A model generated the notes under the pieces. The model was not told the origin of the DNA. It was given only the letters and a program-made list of their open reading frames with translations, and made no database searches. DNA of 64,000 nt from Eukaryota sp. TZLM1-RC. Lineage: Eukaryota > Metamonada: BaSk clade. Location of the stretch: positions 1,240,001 through 1,304,000 of the forward strand of contig JAUPSS010000008.1 in assembly GCA_040285825.1 (NCBI GenBank), given 5' to 3'. Both the position numbers and the translations under genes were made by a program. This document shows positions 19,736 through 32,108 of the stretch, piece after piece (positions within the stretch are counted from its first letter, which is position 1; each line of letters starts with the position of its first letter).

Positions 19736-22700
19736 TTCTTTTTTCCTTCCTCTACATAAAACCGTTTAACTTAAAACCTGGCTGAACTGTGACCATTGCT
19801 TCTATTCTTTCTTGTTGATGCCTGAATCAGTTTCTGATTCTAATGGAGTCAAAAGAAAGAACGATAGACAACAAGATGCTCAAGACGTCCTTTCCACCTC
19901 TCCTCCTCAACCTCTTCTGTCTTCATGTTTGGACAAAAAAATTTCTGATCAAGAATTTTTTTTAGAAAATCACGATGAAAACAAAGTTTGTTCAAAAACG
20001 AAGCCACGCTCCTACAGATGCTCAAAGTGTCGACAACAAGGACATAATGCGCGAACATGCCCCAATGTTGGAAAAAATGATGTGACAAATTCTGAAACAA
20101 AATGTAAAAGAAAATATATTAGAAGAAAAGAGTCTAAGGTAGAACCAATAAATGATGATCCACAAGTTGTTGCAAAACCAGTTAGCAATTGATTGAAGCA
20201 CAAAACTTGCAACAATTGTGGTATTTCTTTTAGAAAAAATGCAAAGGAAAAACTTCTGATCGATGCTTGAAATGCCGCATAGTTGATATCTACCATCCTC
20301 CCATAAGAATACTTCAAGAAATTCATCCGTCAAAATGCAATGAATTTGCTTTCGTTTTTCAAAGATTTATGGATCAATTATGTAAAGGAAAGTATGCTAT
20401 CAATAATCTTTGGGAATTCTTTGGTTCTTTTTGTCCTCCTTTTGAACAAAATTTCGTAAATAATTCCGAAAATTTAACTAATATAGCACCGAGAAATCAG
20501 TCATCTGAGAAATTAAGTAAAATTTTTGAAGAGAAATGCTTTGACAACAAATGGTCCAAGGCTTTGTCAGCTTTAAGTCCCGGAGTTAAAGAACCCAACA
20601 ATGAAAATACAATAGATAAACTAAAAGTACTTCATCCTTATGAAGACCTTATAATGGATCAAAATTTTTACGGCACTTACTGGGAAAATTATCCATTGAT
20701 GCCATCAGAAGTTTTTTCGGTGATAAAAAAGAGACCACGCGGTAAGTCTGCCGGACTTTCTGGTATTACTATTGATCATGTAAAAGCCGCAATTATTTCT
20801 TCAGAGGATTGTCTTGGTTTATTAACCAAATTTTTCAACATGGACAACTCAAATATCCAGATGAATTAAGAAGTTCTCGTTTGACTGCACTTGTCAAAAA
20901 TTCAAAAATGGATGTTCGTCCTATTGCAGTCTCTGAGAGCTTACAAATTATTTTTTCTGCGTGTTGCTTAAACAGGTTCAATGAGAAAGCAAAAAAGATT
21001 TTATTACCCTTTCAATATGGAATTAATACCACGGATGGAGTCTCTTCAGCGATATTTGCTACTGATGTATTATTTCGCCAAAAGGAATCCAATGTTTGTA
21101 TGTCATTGGATTTTAGTAATGCTTTCAATTCACTAAGTCATCGCAGTATCCATAATGCTCTATTGCAATATATGCCGGAATTAATGCCATATTTTCAATC
21201 AACATATTGCACATATTCTAATTTACATTTTGATAATAGCAATTTGAGTTCATCAAGTGGTGTAAAGCAAGGAGATCCGTTAGGACCTCTTTTGTTTTGT
21301 TTGGCCATTCATCCTATTTTATTACAAATTCAAGAGATGTTTCCTTCACTAAAAATGATTGCGTATATGGATGATGTTGTGCTTATTGGTGATTTAAATA
21401 TTGTGAAACCAGCAACTGTATGTTTTAAAGAATTATTTACCAAAATTGGTCTCCGACTTAATTTACTTAAATGTGTTTTGTTATCGAATTTTCCAGTTTC
21501 CACAATAGTTGATGGTATTAAAAGTCAAGCCAAATTATATTCAATTGATGCTATTCGTCATTTGGGTTCGTTTTTAGGAAATAATAGTGAAATTACCAAA
21601 AAAATTGTTTGAATAGTTGAAATCAATTTCTGACAAAATTGACCAAATGATGAATTTAGATATAAAATACACATCAAATTTACCATTATAAGACTGTGTT
21701 TTAGTTCCAACTTCAATCATATATTTCGATCTACAAATCCTCTCATCACTAGACCTTTGGCTCAGAAGTTTAATGAATTACGTGCAAAAGTTCTGTCTCA
21801 ATTACTGGGATGTAAAATGTTCCAAATTCTAGATCATGCTTACCTTAGTCCACATTATGGCGGTTTAGGGTGGACGAAGGCTTCTATTCTTACCTCGTGT
21901 GCTTTTGTTGGTGGATGCAGAAATGCAATCTTTGAGTTTTCCAAAAGATTTGCAGATTGGGAAGATTTATTGATGACAACACAAAGTTCCACTGTTTTTG
22001 CATTAAATGAAGGAATTTCAAAAATTGATGTAGAAAAACGGGGTCGATGTTTTCCCCAATCATTCAATGGCAATATTTCAGAAAAAAATGTTTTAAATTT
22101 GAAGTACACTCTTCGAACATTACAGAAACGATTGACTGGGATGTATGAAAAAGATCTTTATAATAATATATGCAGCTCGGCTGTTTTAAATCAAGATCTT
22201 CACTCATTGTTTTAGGAAAAGGGTGTTTGTGAAAACAAGTCATCAGATTCTTCACTTTTTGTAACCATTGTACCACGAAGATTTGGATTGTGTGCCACTA
22301 ATGAAGCATTTGTAACAAAAATGAGATTATATTTGAATATCCCCATTAATCAATTATTATCAAAAGAAAAATGTATTTGTTCGAATTCACCTCAACTCAC
22401 TTTGCGCCATGCTCTGAATTGCTCTAAATTGATAACTTATCGTTCTTCATTACAAGATGCTGTTAGAGACACTGTTTTCAATATGGCACAAACTGCAAGG
22501 ATATCGTGTATCAAAGAGCCCCTGCTGAAGGAAACACTTTCTCTGAATAATTTTGGTTCTGATGATAGAGGTGATGTATACTGTGATTGGATTGATAATT
22601 CTTAAGCTATTGTTGACTTTGTCTCATGTAATGTTGCAAATGATACTTTGGTTCACAGAAGAAAACTTAATCCTGTGGCTGCTCTGGATTTTAAAGCAAA

Positions 22701-23067
22701 GGAAAAACATGGAAAATATGATAAAGAAATTGAAGAGGCAAATGTCGATAGAAATACACAGCTGGTTTTTATTGCTTTCCCATTTTCGATAAATGGAAGA
22801 TTATCAGTTGAAGCAGAAACTTTTTTGGATGACTTCCAAAAAATGGTGAAAGAAAAAACAATGAAAAGATTTGATATTTTTTTATGGCGTTCACGGATTC
22901 AATTTGCCATTATTAATAGATTACCGCGGTTTTTCAATCGAATTAGAGAAGCTTTAGCTAGACAGCAAGCAAATCAAGATTTTGTAGAGGAAATCTTGGT
23001 TTAATGATAGTCGTCCCATTAGTTATGATTTAATTTAATCAAGTGTGCAAATTCAATAAATATAAGT
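19736..23067 (+). mobile_element. RLE-type non-LTR retrotransposon A2, both ends present
   Basis: A2 starts with the family 5' sequence (T-run, CTTCCTCTACATAAAACCG) directly after truncated A1. It ends at about 23067 with AAGTGTGCAAATTCAATAAATAT, which also ends copy A3 at 62.5 kb, so the 3' terminus is defined by two copies. No poly(A) tail is present. The right flank is the target duplication ATTCAGTCGTT. All domains can be found in order: CCHC knuckle, RT with YMDD, C-terminal CCHC and endonuclease-like domain. Lesions include a TGA at about 20190, a frameshift near 20250, a deletion near 20840, a frameshift near 21600 and stops near 22214 and 22603. Confidence 0.85.
19818..23004 (+). pseudogene. 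Family A retrotransposon protein, A2 copy, multiply broken
   Basis: The ATG at 19818 matches the A1 start. Pieces in order are the knuckle region 19818-20192, an RT fingers region 20267-20869, the RT core 20809-21612 with DFSNAFNSL, GVKQGDPLGP and AYMDDVV, a linker 21757-22215, and the C-terminal region 22288-23004. The last contains CICSNSPQLTLRHALNC (C-x-C-...-H-x4-C) and RGDVYCDWIDNS.AIVDFVSC, the likely metal-binding Asp motif of a restriction-like endonuclease. The last 120 residues include FLWRSRIQFAIINRL and end REALARQQANQDF. The frame is broken at least five times. Confidence 0.8.
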
Positions 23068-23078
23068 ATTCAGTCGTT
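23068..23078. repeat. Target site duplication, right
   Basis: ATTCAGTCGTT, exact copy of 16762-16772, immediately after the 3' end of A2. Confidence 0.8.
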
Positions 23079-23345
23079 CTTGTAATGTTCGAAAAGTGTA
23101 TTTTAAATTTATATAATTCTTTTCGGGTATATTGCCATTGAGTGATAGGGAAAGCATCGACTCCATTTTTCTTCATCAATTTTTGAAATTTCTTCATTTA
23201 ATGCAAAAATAGTAGAACTTTGTGTTGTCACTAATAAATCATCCCAATCTGCAAATGTTTTAGAAAACTCAAATATTGCATTTCTGCATCCACCAATAAA
23301 AACACACGAAGTAAGAATTGAGGCTTCAGGATTTAATTTAGGCTT
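23068..23345 (-). pseudogene. Family A retrotransposon, upstream part of a split old copy
   Basis: On the minus strand this reads ASILTSCVFIGGCRNAIFEFS (about 23320-23255) through DDLLVTTQSSTIFALNEEISK to a TLQ-R segment at 23080. That is the part of family A which lies directly before the sequence at 16772-15850. It was therefore contiguous with that fragment before A1-A2 inserted. It is 5'-truncated at about 23345, where an unrelated sequence begins. Confidence 0.75.
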
Positions 23346-23580
23346 TTAATCTGTTGATTCAGGTGGCGTTGCTCCTTTTTGTTTATATATATGTAAAAAT
23401 TTGGTGTCTAAACCAATTGTCTTGATTAATTGGGCACAGCATTCATTGTTCAGCAATTTCATCTTGATAGATTGCTTGAATTGAGAAACGGCTAACATTT
23501 GGTCCGATAATTCATTTACAAAAACCTCAAAATTAGTAACATTGGAAGTAAATTCTTGAAGCTGGAAAATTGGATGAGTT
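23346..23580 (-). pseudogene. Remnant of unidentified protein, family E copy 2
   Basis: Minus-strand frame with NVTNFEVFVNELSDQMLAV and further helical sequence ending KGATPPESTD before a stop at about 23348. The first part is similar to the minus-strand sequence at 4.5 kb. The protein family is unknown. Confidence 0.35.
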
Positions 23581-23599
23581 TCAATGATTTCCTACTAGT

Positions 23600-23980
23600 A
23601 GAGTTGCACAAAAGACTTACCAGAAAAACTTTGGCACAGTTAGGTAGAGTGGAACATGTGAAATATCAGTTTGTGCCGTTTGCTATTTCTCTTTTTGGCA
23701 ATATTGGACCTTCAGGGTTGCACTTTTTGGAAAATTTTAAAAAAGTGTTACTGAATAGGTCTGGTAAAACAATGAACTCCTCTTTCTGGTTAAATAGAAT
23801 TGTTTTTTGCATTTTCAAGTCTATTCCAACAATGATTTCAAAGGCATTTTTAGCTATTGGTGTAGAATATGAACGTAATGCTGTGAGTAGGTTCAGTAAC
23901 AGTGACGCTTGTTTGGAGGATATTGAATTCTAGATGGTTATTTTTATCTCAATAAATATTCCAGTTTTTAAAAAAAAAGA
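23600..23980 (+). pseudogene. 3' fragment of RLE non-LTR retrotransposon, subfamily C
   Basis: From about 23625 the frame reads LAQLGRVEHVKYQFVPFAISLFGNIG and ends LEDIEF at 23933, almost identical to the minus-strand copy at 36.4-36.8 kb. The shared 3' sequence ends ATTCCAGTTT followed by an A-run, which may be a tail. Everything before LAQLG is absent. Confidence 0.7.
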
Positions 23981-25155
23981 AGAACTAATAATATAAAAAT
24001 TTTAATAATTTATCATTTCTTCCTTTCTTTTGTCTTTTATTTCCATTTGATCCAATTCTTTCATATCTACCATTCCACTTTCTTCATGTCATCCATTCCC
24101 AATTCATCAGCAAATCAACTCAACGTCAATGGCACAAATTACAAATCATTCAGGCAGCCAAATCCTGTATTTTCTTCCCTTATTCGTCTTAAAAAATGGG
24201 TGTTCCACTTTTCCCGGTTGCAGAAGCACTAAAAACCCCACCCCAAAGTCCTATGCGTCCAGTATACTATAGTATAGTATTTCAATTTGGATGAAACTCA
24301 TTGACCCACAGCTTATTTTACCATTGTTGTGAAACTATCAACATGAAGTGACAAAGAATGAAAACGTTTTTTCCAGGCGACGTCGCATGCAACTCTAGGA
24401 ATTCCTCTTCACCTTTTAGTTGTCTGACAGTTTTAGTATTAGAAGAACTTTTAATGCTTTCATTGTTTACGTTTTTTTGACCTGTTATAGTGAAAGGTCA
24501 CAATTTCGTCTTCTCACAGAGTAAGAAGGAATAATTAGTTTATTCTTCTTGATGCTTTTTTCTTTTTTTCTTGTCATTTTCACACATCTAGTTTTTTTGA
24601 TAAATTATGCTGATTCAGTAATATTTGCTCCATCAGAAAGAATATCACACAACTCAAGAGGATAGGAGTGACTGATTTCGGTAGCAATAGGAATTACAAA
24701 CTCTGGTTCCACTTTTGCTTTATGTTGATTTAGGTCTGTCAGCAATCAGCTTACCTTTTCATGAGATCTGTTCATTATCACTCAGATCATGAAATTTTTT
24801 TCAACTTTCCCTTTTTGTTTAACTTTACATTTTTCATATTATTTCTCTTTTATTAAAGCGGAACACTAAAGCAATCTATCAGAATGCCACCGTCAAATAT
24901 GTGCCCACTGGCAATTTTGCTTAAGGCAAAAATTTTCCCCAAGTCTTACGATTTTGTTCATAGATCTCCACAATTTCATCTTAGTTAAACATTAAAAATA
25001 GTAAAAAACAGAAGTGTTGGCGCCCTTAGGCTTTTATAATATGAATAGAAAATTAATTATCTTTATCTCAACCACTTTTGCAACCTACGGCATCAGTAAT
25101 TATTGGCCATATTAGGTTATAGGTATACCTTCAGAGGATATCTTCAGCAGATATT
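23981..25155. other. Intergenic DNA, no supported gene
   Basis: AT-rich, with many homopolymer runs. A 50-codon frame from the ATG at 24083 to 24232 has no recognised motif. No terminal repeat could be assigned to the Ty3-like element that starts at 25156. Confidence 0.4.
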
Positions 25156-25400
25156 ATGTCAGTCTTTCCTCGCCAGGACACTGACTCTTTTAAGATTTTC
25201 ATGCAACAGCACGACAGAGATGCATATAATACATTCACAACAATATGAGAAGAAGTAAAGAATGAGGATTCGGGCTCGAGTCCGTTTTAGAAGAAATGGA
25301 CGACGAAAAAAAGAGCTTCGCCAACAGATAATGAAGGACGCGGAAGCCCACCTCGAACCTACAGATTACTATTTGTTCGAGCAGCTCTCCCCGGAAACAA

Positions 25401-27470
25401 ATGACAAAATCTGGTAGAAATGTGGGATTCCAGACTCTGGGCCATAAAAGGGACCCTAATAGAGTCTCCGAATTCCCTCAAAGAGAGAATAGAGAACTAA
25501 TTGACGCTTTGGACACCTTGAGTAGAGAAACCTACGGACGCGGGGGCGAACGTTGTCCTAGGATAACCGGTATGGACAGAGAAATCCATGTGATTCTGGC
25601 AAAACCAATCAAAGATAGACCTAATTGGGAAGCCATTCACTTGGACCCGTTCAGGAGAAGAGTCTGGTTCTTAGCCATCGAACGAAGGAGCAGAACCGAT
25701 ACCGACGACATCCTGGAAACCAAATTGCCGGCATGGATGGACTCGTACTTTGATACGATCATCCATAACTACTCAGAGGTAACGGACGGGGCTCCTACTT
25801 GTTTCAGAGAATACATGGAACAAGTAGACAGCATAAATCCAAACAAGTTGGAACCTGTCAGCGACTTCTTTGACGCGGACGCCCTAAATAACATACTTAC
25901 GGAACGTTCAAGCGTATCCAGATTTAGGAGCCGCCCAAACAACTTTATTCAGCAATTCGGGGAATCTACAACAAGGAAGAAGAAGTTCAGATTCATGGTC
26001 ACGGGCGATCAATCAACAGAGCTCCGCCAGAGACCTAAACTTCCAGTAATTGCCCCCATAATAGCAGAAAAAGAGCAACCGGTACAAGTCTGTTCTATTG
26101 ATGTACTCCCTGATCACATCCCAACAGTAGACGTGACAGAACGAGTAAACGACCTACCAGAGTGGTTCAGGAACCATCAAGTTCCTCCCAACCTATGCTC
26201 ACCAGTGCATCAGAAGACGAAGTCCAGTTGAGTGGACCTAGTTTAGATGAAACACCTCCTCCTCAACCCTGAGTATAGCAACTAGCCTTCAGAGACATGT
26301 GGACTCTCGGCCTAGGTCAGCTGAATACAAAGCTCCTCACCTATTCGAGAAGGACCCACTCAACAAGATGTCTCTCGTCTCCTTCCTCCTCAAGTTGAAA
26401 ACATGGGATAAATACGGGCGTAAAATAGCTAATAGCAGCTTCCAAGCCCCTGGTCAATCTGATTGGCCTCGTGCTAAGTTGATAGAAACCCAGATATTTT
26501 GCTAAGGAAAGACCCAGATTACCCCTGAACTCTTATCATCTCTCCCATCTCACATTAGAGAAGAAATCGATAGGGACATGAAGCAGCCACTCTTAAGGAT
26601 CGACCCAGAACTGACGAAACGTCTGGGAGCTCCTATTCATCATTATGACTTATTTAGAAGTATGATGATTAGTACTTGTCCGTCCGGCGTATCAAGCATG
26701 GTTGACCCCCATCTCGTCTCTAGATGGCAAGGCCAAGTACTTCTGAGACCGGACTTCTCAGACGCAGATCTGATGGTTTTTCTGCTACGCAGGACACAAT
26801 TTACCTCATATCATGAGGCTTGCTCTGCCCTAGCAAAACCTTGTATACATTGGAGAAACATCCACAACAAAATGGATGCGGACAACTAATTTGGTAGGTT
26901 CGTCGAAGATTTTGGAGACGTCCTGAGGATGACCACTTTCATGGTTGATCACTCTATATCTGCATCAATTAGGGGAAGCAGCGGTTTAAGAACCTTCTCA
27001 CCCACCCTCATGGCAGAATACTTTCTCTTGGGTATAGATAATTTCGCCATTACCAAGGAGCTGGCAAGCCATTGGACAAGAGAAGATCTCTGGGACCCTT
27101 CAACAGATACAACTTTGTTAGACCTGATTTCGACCACCAGAAGACACTTTTTAGCTTGGTGCCAAACAACAGGAAATAGACACACCATGGAACTTTTGAG
27201 AAAACAAGCTAAAAGAGAAGAGGATATTCCATTAGGCCTTTCGACCATGAGAACGTACTCTTGAGGAGCAATTCCATTTGGTCCAGGTGCTAAACGTCGC
27301 TCGGGAGGCGGATCCAAAGGAACTCCCCAAAACAAAAATGTCCCAGGAAGACATGAACGGGAGGGATCTAAGTTTTGTACATTCTGCAACGTCACCGAAG
27401 GAAATAACCCTATCGGTCAGACAGTATTTGAATGTATGGACCCCCATTGTGCCAGGAGTAAGATATTCAT
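25401..27470 (+). pseudogene. Gag region of Ty3-like copy 2
   Basis: Open pieces at 25401-26231, 26299-26505, 26578-26889 and 26929-27264 together resemble the gag of copy 1 (for example HHYDLFRSM here, HSYDLFRSV there; FGDVLRM versus FGDILRM). The zinc-binding part is KFCTFCN...FECMDPHC (about 27370-27450), altered compared with CTFCQIPGHIITEC of copy 1. Gag forms the particle that packages element RNA. At least five lesions separate the pieces. Confidence 0.7.
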
Positions 27471-27479
27471 GGAACTGAG

Positions 27480-30400
27480 GTTCATGATTTGTGAGGCTGA
27501 TCAGCCTGCGAGAAGTGGCAGCGTAGTTATTGGCCGAGGTGGCCGTGGTAGACGTGTTTCTAGGTTTAGAGGTAGGGGCCGAGGTGGCCATTTTAGAGGA
27601 CATAAAGGCAGAGGTCAGTATAGACCTATTTATTACATAAACACACAAGAGGAAACATCATCAACATCATCCCCTTCTGAGAACGTGTCAGCTAGTACGA
27701 GCATGACCTCTCACAGACGGATTGACCGTTTCAGCAACAGGGTCAGAAACACAGGAAACTTTCCCAATCGGAACCAAATCAACGCAATCAATCATAATCA
27801 ATCAATTTCCGATTTCGGAAACCCAGTCAACAACTCCCCAACAGCTCAACAATTCTTACTAAATTTTCTACAATTCCACAAACCCAGCTCTGATATCAAT
27901 AGAATTTTTGGTATAAATTCTACAATTAGTAAGAACCACATCAGATCCCAGCGTTTTCCATTTCTAAGATTGGAGATTTTAATAAATAATATAAAAATGA
28001 TTGCAATTATTGATTCGGCAGCGTTTTGTTCGGTTATAACAGAAGATTTGGCTAAGAAATGCAACATGTCAATTAATAGAGATGATACAATTGAGTTCTT
28101 ACCAGCCAATAACGTATAAAGTAAATCGCGAGGGAATGCAAATGGTATGCTGTAGTTCGACGTAGGAAGCATTGCCCACCAGGTACATTACAGACATACC
28201 CTTCCCATAATCCCGGGTTCGAACAAACCATTAATAGGGAGAGACATGTTAACAACACTTGGGTTTCAGACGGATGATGGTCTTTTCAATAGATTAGACA
28301 AAGAACCCGCACTTTGTTAAATGCAGAATCTGAATTCGACTCAAGAATCGCTCAACATTCGATTGGGACCTTAAATAACCAATCATCGAGTCCTTCCGAT
28401 TTTGAGGAGCAATTAACTAGATCTGGTTGTGAGATAAAATTAGATGATGATAATAATAAGTTAAAATTAACGAGTCTACTAGGAAGTTTCAGCGATGTTT
28501 TTAGTGAAACTCCGTACAGAAAAGAAATCGATTGTAATTCTCTAACAATCCCCTTTAGAGATGAGAATGCTATAGTACATAAGCCTGCTAGAACGTTAAA
28601 TCCCAGCAAAATGGAAATAGCAAACAAAATATTTGACGAACTGATCGAAGTGGGCTATGTAGTTGAATCTAATTATAAATTCAGCTCTCCTATTGTCTTA
28701 GTTATATATCCTGACGGCAAGGAACCCAGGTTAACTGGAGACTTTAGTGGTAAAGATGGAGTTAATGCCCACACGATTTCAGTAGAGCCTAATCTACCTA
28801 AGATTAGTGATATTTTAGAATTTTTGAGTAGAGCAAATTACATCGCCGCACTTGATTTGCCAAAAGCTTTCTGGCAGATGAATGTCGCTGAGAAGAACAT
28901 TGAGAAAACATCGATCTCAATCCCTGGAAGGTCAATTATGTTTAAAAGAGCTTGTTTCGGATTAAAGAACATCCCAGCAGTTTTTCAAATCGTAATGATG
29001 GAAATTTTCCAAATTGATGGCGTTTTAGTATGTATTGACGATATCATAATAGTTGGAACGACTTTCAAAGAATTCTTTAAGAGATTACCAAGAGTCCTCC
29101 AACGCGCCAGAAATAGACGTGTAAATATAGACTTACAAGAAATGTAAATTCGTAACATCCAAACACCCTATTGATATTCTAAGTAGCACCTTCCAGGACA
29201 AAACTAGATTTGTTAGTAAGAAAAAGATCGAAACCTTGATGAGAATCCCTAGACCAAAATCAGTGAAAGAAGTTCGCTCATTGGTAGGATCCATCAATTA
29301 TATTGGAGATTGGCTTCCAGGTATTTCCGAATTAATAGCTCCAATTAATGAGTTAAAAACCTAGAATAATAAAATGGACCAACGAGCATGATGATTATTT
29401 TAAACAAATAAAAGATTTAATAATTAATCACATACCCCTTGAATTACCAGCTCCGGGCAAGCGCGTATTAATAAGTACTGACGCATCAGATGTAGCAGTA
29501 GGAGGTGTTATTTGGCAAGAAATTGAACCATACTCTCCTGCAGGAACCCCGCTGAATAAAATGAAAGTGAAACCTTTGTCGTTCTATAGTAGATTACTTA
29601 CAGAAACACAAAGAAAATGGTCCACTTTACAGAAAGAATTATACGCAATACTTCTGATTTTAACTGAAAATTGTTTAGAAAGCTACCTTTTGACTAGACA
29701 TCTAACAATTTTCACTGATCACAAAAATATTGCATTCCTAACCACAGCCCCAGAGAAAAACAGAATTGTAAAGAGATGGCTGCCGATACTATCTGAATTC
29801 GACTTTGATATAGTCCATGAACCAGGTGAAGATAACCACTGGGCAGATATGCTATCGAGGAATATTGATTTAGATCAACACGAGGAAACTCCTTCTATAT
29901 GTAGTATAAATATACCAGATACTTTACTTTCGAATTACGAGATACCTCCAATAGACGATGATTCTGATTCGGACTTCGAAGTCATCCCATCACTTTCATC
30001 CCTAAGTAAACACCAGGACTTACCTATTTTTTCTTTTTGGTTCTCTAAAATAAGATCTGAACAACAAATAGCCAAAAATAACAATGACCCTCTATTTGAG
30101 AATGCAATTCTAGATGAAAATACTCAAATTTGGAAAAACAATTAAAATAAAATTTTAATTCCCAAAAGCCTCAAAAAACAGGCTCTACTATTAATACATG
30201 GATTGGTTCAATCAAGCCACCCCAGCAAAAACGACAGTCTACATAAACTGTCCAAAAGCGACTTTTTCTGGCCCAATATGAGAAAGGACCTCATAAATCA
30301 TGTCAAAAGATGCCCAACTTGTCAAAAAACGGCACCAGTTAAAAGGATAAAAACACCTTCCACAGGTTCCCTTTGGGCAGATCGTCCTTTTGCTAGATTA

Positions 30401-30775
30401 AATGTCGACACAATTGGACCTCTGAATACTGATAGTGATGGTAATAAATAGTTATTAGTATTTGTAGATTCTTTTACTGGATATTCAATTTAAGTCCCTC
30501 TGAAGGAACTCAATGCCTTAGAGACCGCAGACGCTTTGATTTGGAACGTTTGCGCTATCTTTGGCATACCTATGTTAATTCATAGTGATAATGGACCCGA
30601 GTTCGCCAATGAGACTTTTAAGATAGTGTGTAATAGATTAGCTATTGAGATGAGTAACTCAATACCCCACCACTCTGAAAGTAATGGACTCGTAGAGCGA
30701 AAACATAGAGACGTTCTACAATGCTTGAGGAAATTATTAATAGATTTTAATGATTATGGAAAGATATTGTTTTAT
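27480..30775 (+). pseudogene. Pol region of Ty3-like copy 2
   Basis: After an RG-rich stretch (27520-27630) comes the protease, with IIDSAAFCSVI at about 28005-28040. Its active-site triad reads DSA instead of the usual DSG or DTG. RT is mostly in one piece (28314-29147): VHKPARTLNP near 28577, LDLPKAFWQM near 28852, FGLKN near 28966, and CIDDIIIVG near 29030, where YIDD has become CIDD. RNase H has STDASDVAVGG near 29475. Integrase has a CPTCQKTAPV zinc part near 30310, VDTIGP near 30405, SDNGPEF near 30585 and ERKHRD near 30695. Stops at about 30450 and 30492 and earlier frameshifts inactivate it. Confidence 0.75.
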
Positions 30776-31735
30776 TTGAAATTTGCGTTGTGAAATAATT
30801 TGCAAGGAAAAATTGTATTGTTCGACTTAGCACGGCTAAGAAAGAAAATCCTGCTTTTGCAAATCCTTTGATTGATTTGCAGAAAAGTTCATCTGCAGTT
30901 TGTTAAACTTAATTCCCAAAATTTATGGTTTATTTTTAAATGACGACCAATGGACTACTGCCGTGAGAATTCGTTGCTATTTATGGCCTTGCAATTTGAT
31001 CATCAAGCTGTTTTGCAAATGTGGAGCTGGTTTGGCATTATCAAATTTATTTTATTGCAATAGATTTATTTCTTTTCGTTCCACTATGCATGATGCTGTC
31101 AGAGATCAAATCCATGCAATGTGTAATTTTTTATCATATTGATTCATTTGTAGAACCGTTGTGGAGGTCTCTTGATATAAATGAAAACGTAAGAATTTCA
31201 AAATATGGAAATCAACGTGCTGATGTACTTGCATCCTCATTTGATGATGTCTTGAATGTTGTCGATGTTGAAACCGTGGATGTTTGCAAGAAAATTGCCT
31301 TGAAAAATGGACAATCCGAAGTATCCCCTCTTGATGATTTAGAATTGTACAAACGGAAGAAATATGCAAAACCTTTGAAAGAATTGATACATCTGCGCCA
31401 TGTGGATTACGAAATTTGCCCATTTGCTATTTCTTTGTATGGACGTCTTGAAAAAACTGGTATAAATTTTATTGATGATTTTGAAAAGCTGGTGAAAAGA
31501 AGAATAAATAATCGTTTTGATCGTTGTTTAAGGTTAAATCGTATTGTTTTTACTATTTTCAAAATCAATTCCTAAAATGAGTTCGAAAGCGTTAATGTCT
31601 GTCAGTGTCAGTGTCTGTCACATTACGAAAACATTGTTGCAGTACGGTTTGCTGGTGAGGAAGCTTGTTTTGAAGATATTGATTTTTAGACTGTTTTTTA
31701 GAATAAATTTATTAACTTGAAACAAAGATCAAATT
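30776..31735 (+). pseudogene. 5'-truncated RLE non-LTR retrotransposon, subfamily B
   Basis: From about 30815 this matches the copy at 9.97-10.9 kb (VRLSTAKKENPAF-like DNA, then FLNDDQWTTAVRIRCYLW). The zinc segment is CKCGAGLALSNLFYC, with Asn where the other copy has the His ligand. The endonuclease-like segment NQRADVLASSFDDVLNVVDV lies at about 31215-31275. A 184-codon frame covers 31021-31575. The 3' end is near 31735. It abuts Ty3-like copy 2 inside its integrase. Confidence 0.7.
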
Positions 31736-32108
31736 AAATATCATATTTCTAATAGCAATGACTCAAACGTTTTTTATAAATGTCCAAATTGATGTCATCC
31801 AAAAAACTACCAATGCTGCCTTTTTAAACAAAGCTGACTAATTAAAAACCCAAAAATTCTATTGCACGCAATGTAATTGTTAATTGATTGTAATATAATA
31901 TTATTGGAAAAATTGGTCATTAATCTAAAATTAATTTTCATTAAAGTCGTTACTTGTGTCAAGCATTGGCTGATTCTTCAGTAGTTTTCTTTTCATTTCA
32001 AGTATGAATAAATACTATAATAATATAGGTCAATACAAATGTGAATCGCTGTAAGAAAAATAAACTTAAATAAAGCTGAGAAGAAACCTAAATACTCCAA
32101 TCAATCTG
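31736..32108. other. Intergenic DNA downstream of Psf2
   Basis: AT-rich sequence that includes the 3' flank of the minus-strand Psf2 gene. Nothing else seen. Confidence 0.4.

Larger units (their letters stand above)
25156..30775 (+). mobile_element. Ty3/gypsy-like retrotransposon, copy 2, decayed and truncated
   Basis: Gag, zinc knuckle, RG-rich segment, protease, RT, RNase H and the catalytic core of integrase follow in the normal Ty3/gypsy order, aligned by eye with the better copy at 48.6-54.5 kb. The ORF is broken by many stops and frameshifts, from the first codons (TGA near 25234) onward. The 3' end stops within integrase at about 30775, where a retroelement fragment of subfamily B begins. 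No LTR was identified at either end. It is visibly richer in G and C than the host genes around it. Confidence 0.85.

Noticed and set aside
27520-27630. G-rich tandem repeat as a possible structural element
   Set aside because: It encodes the RG-rich part of gag in frame and has a counterpart in copies 1 and 3.
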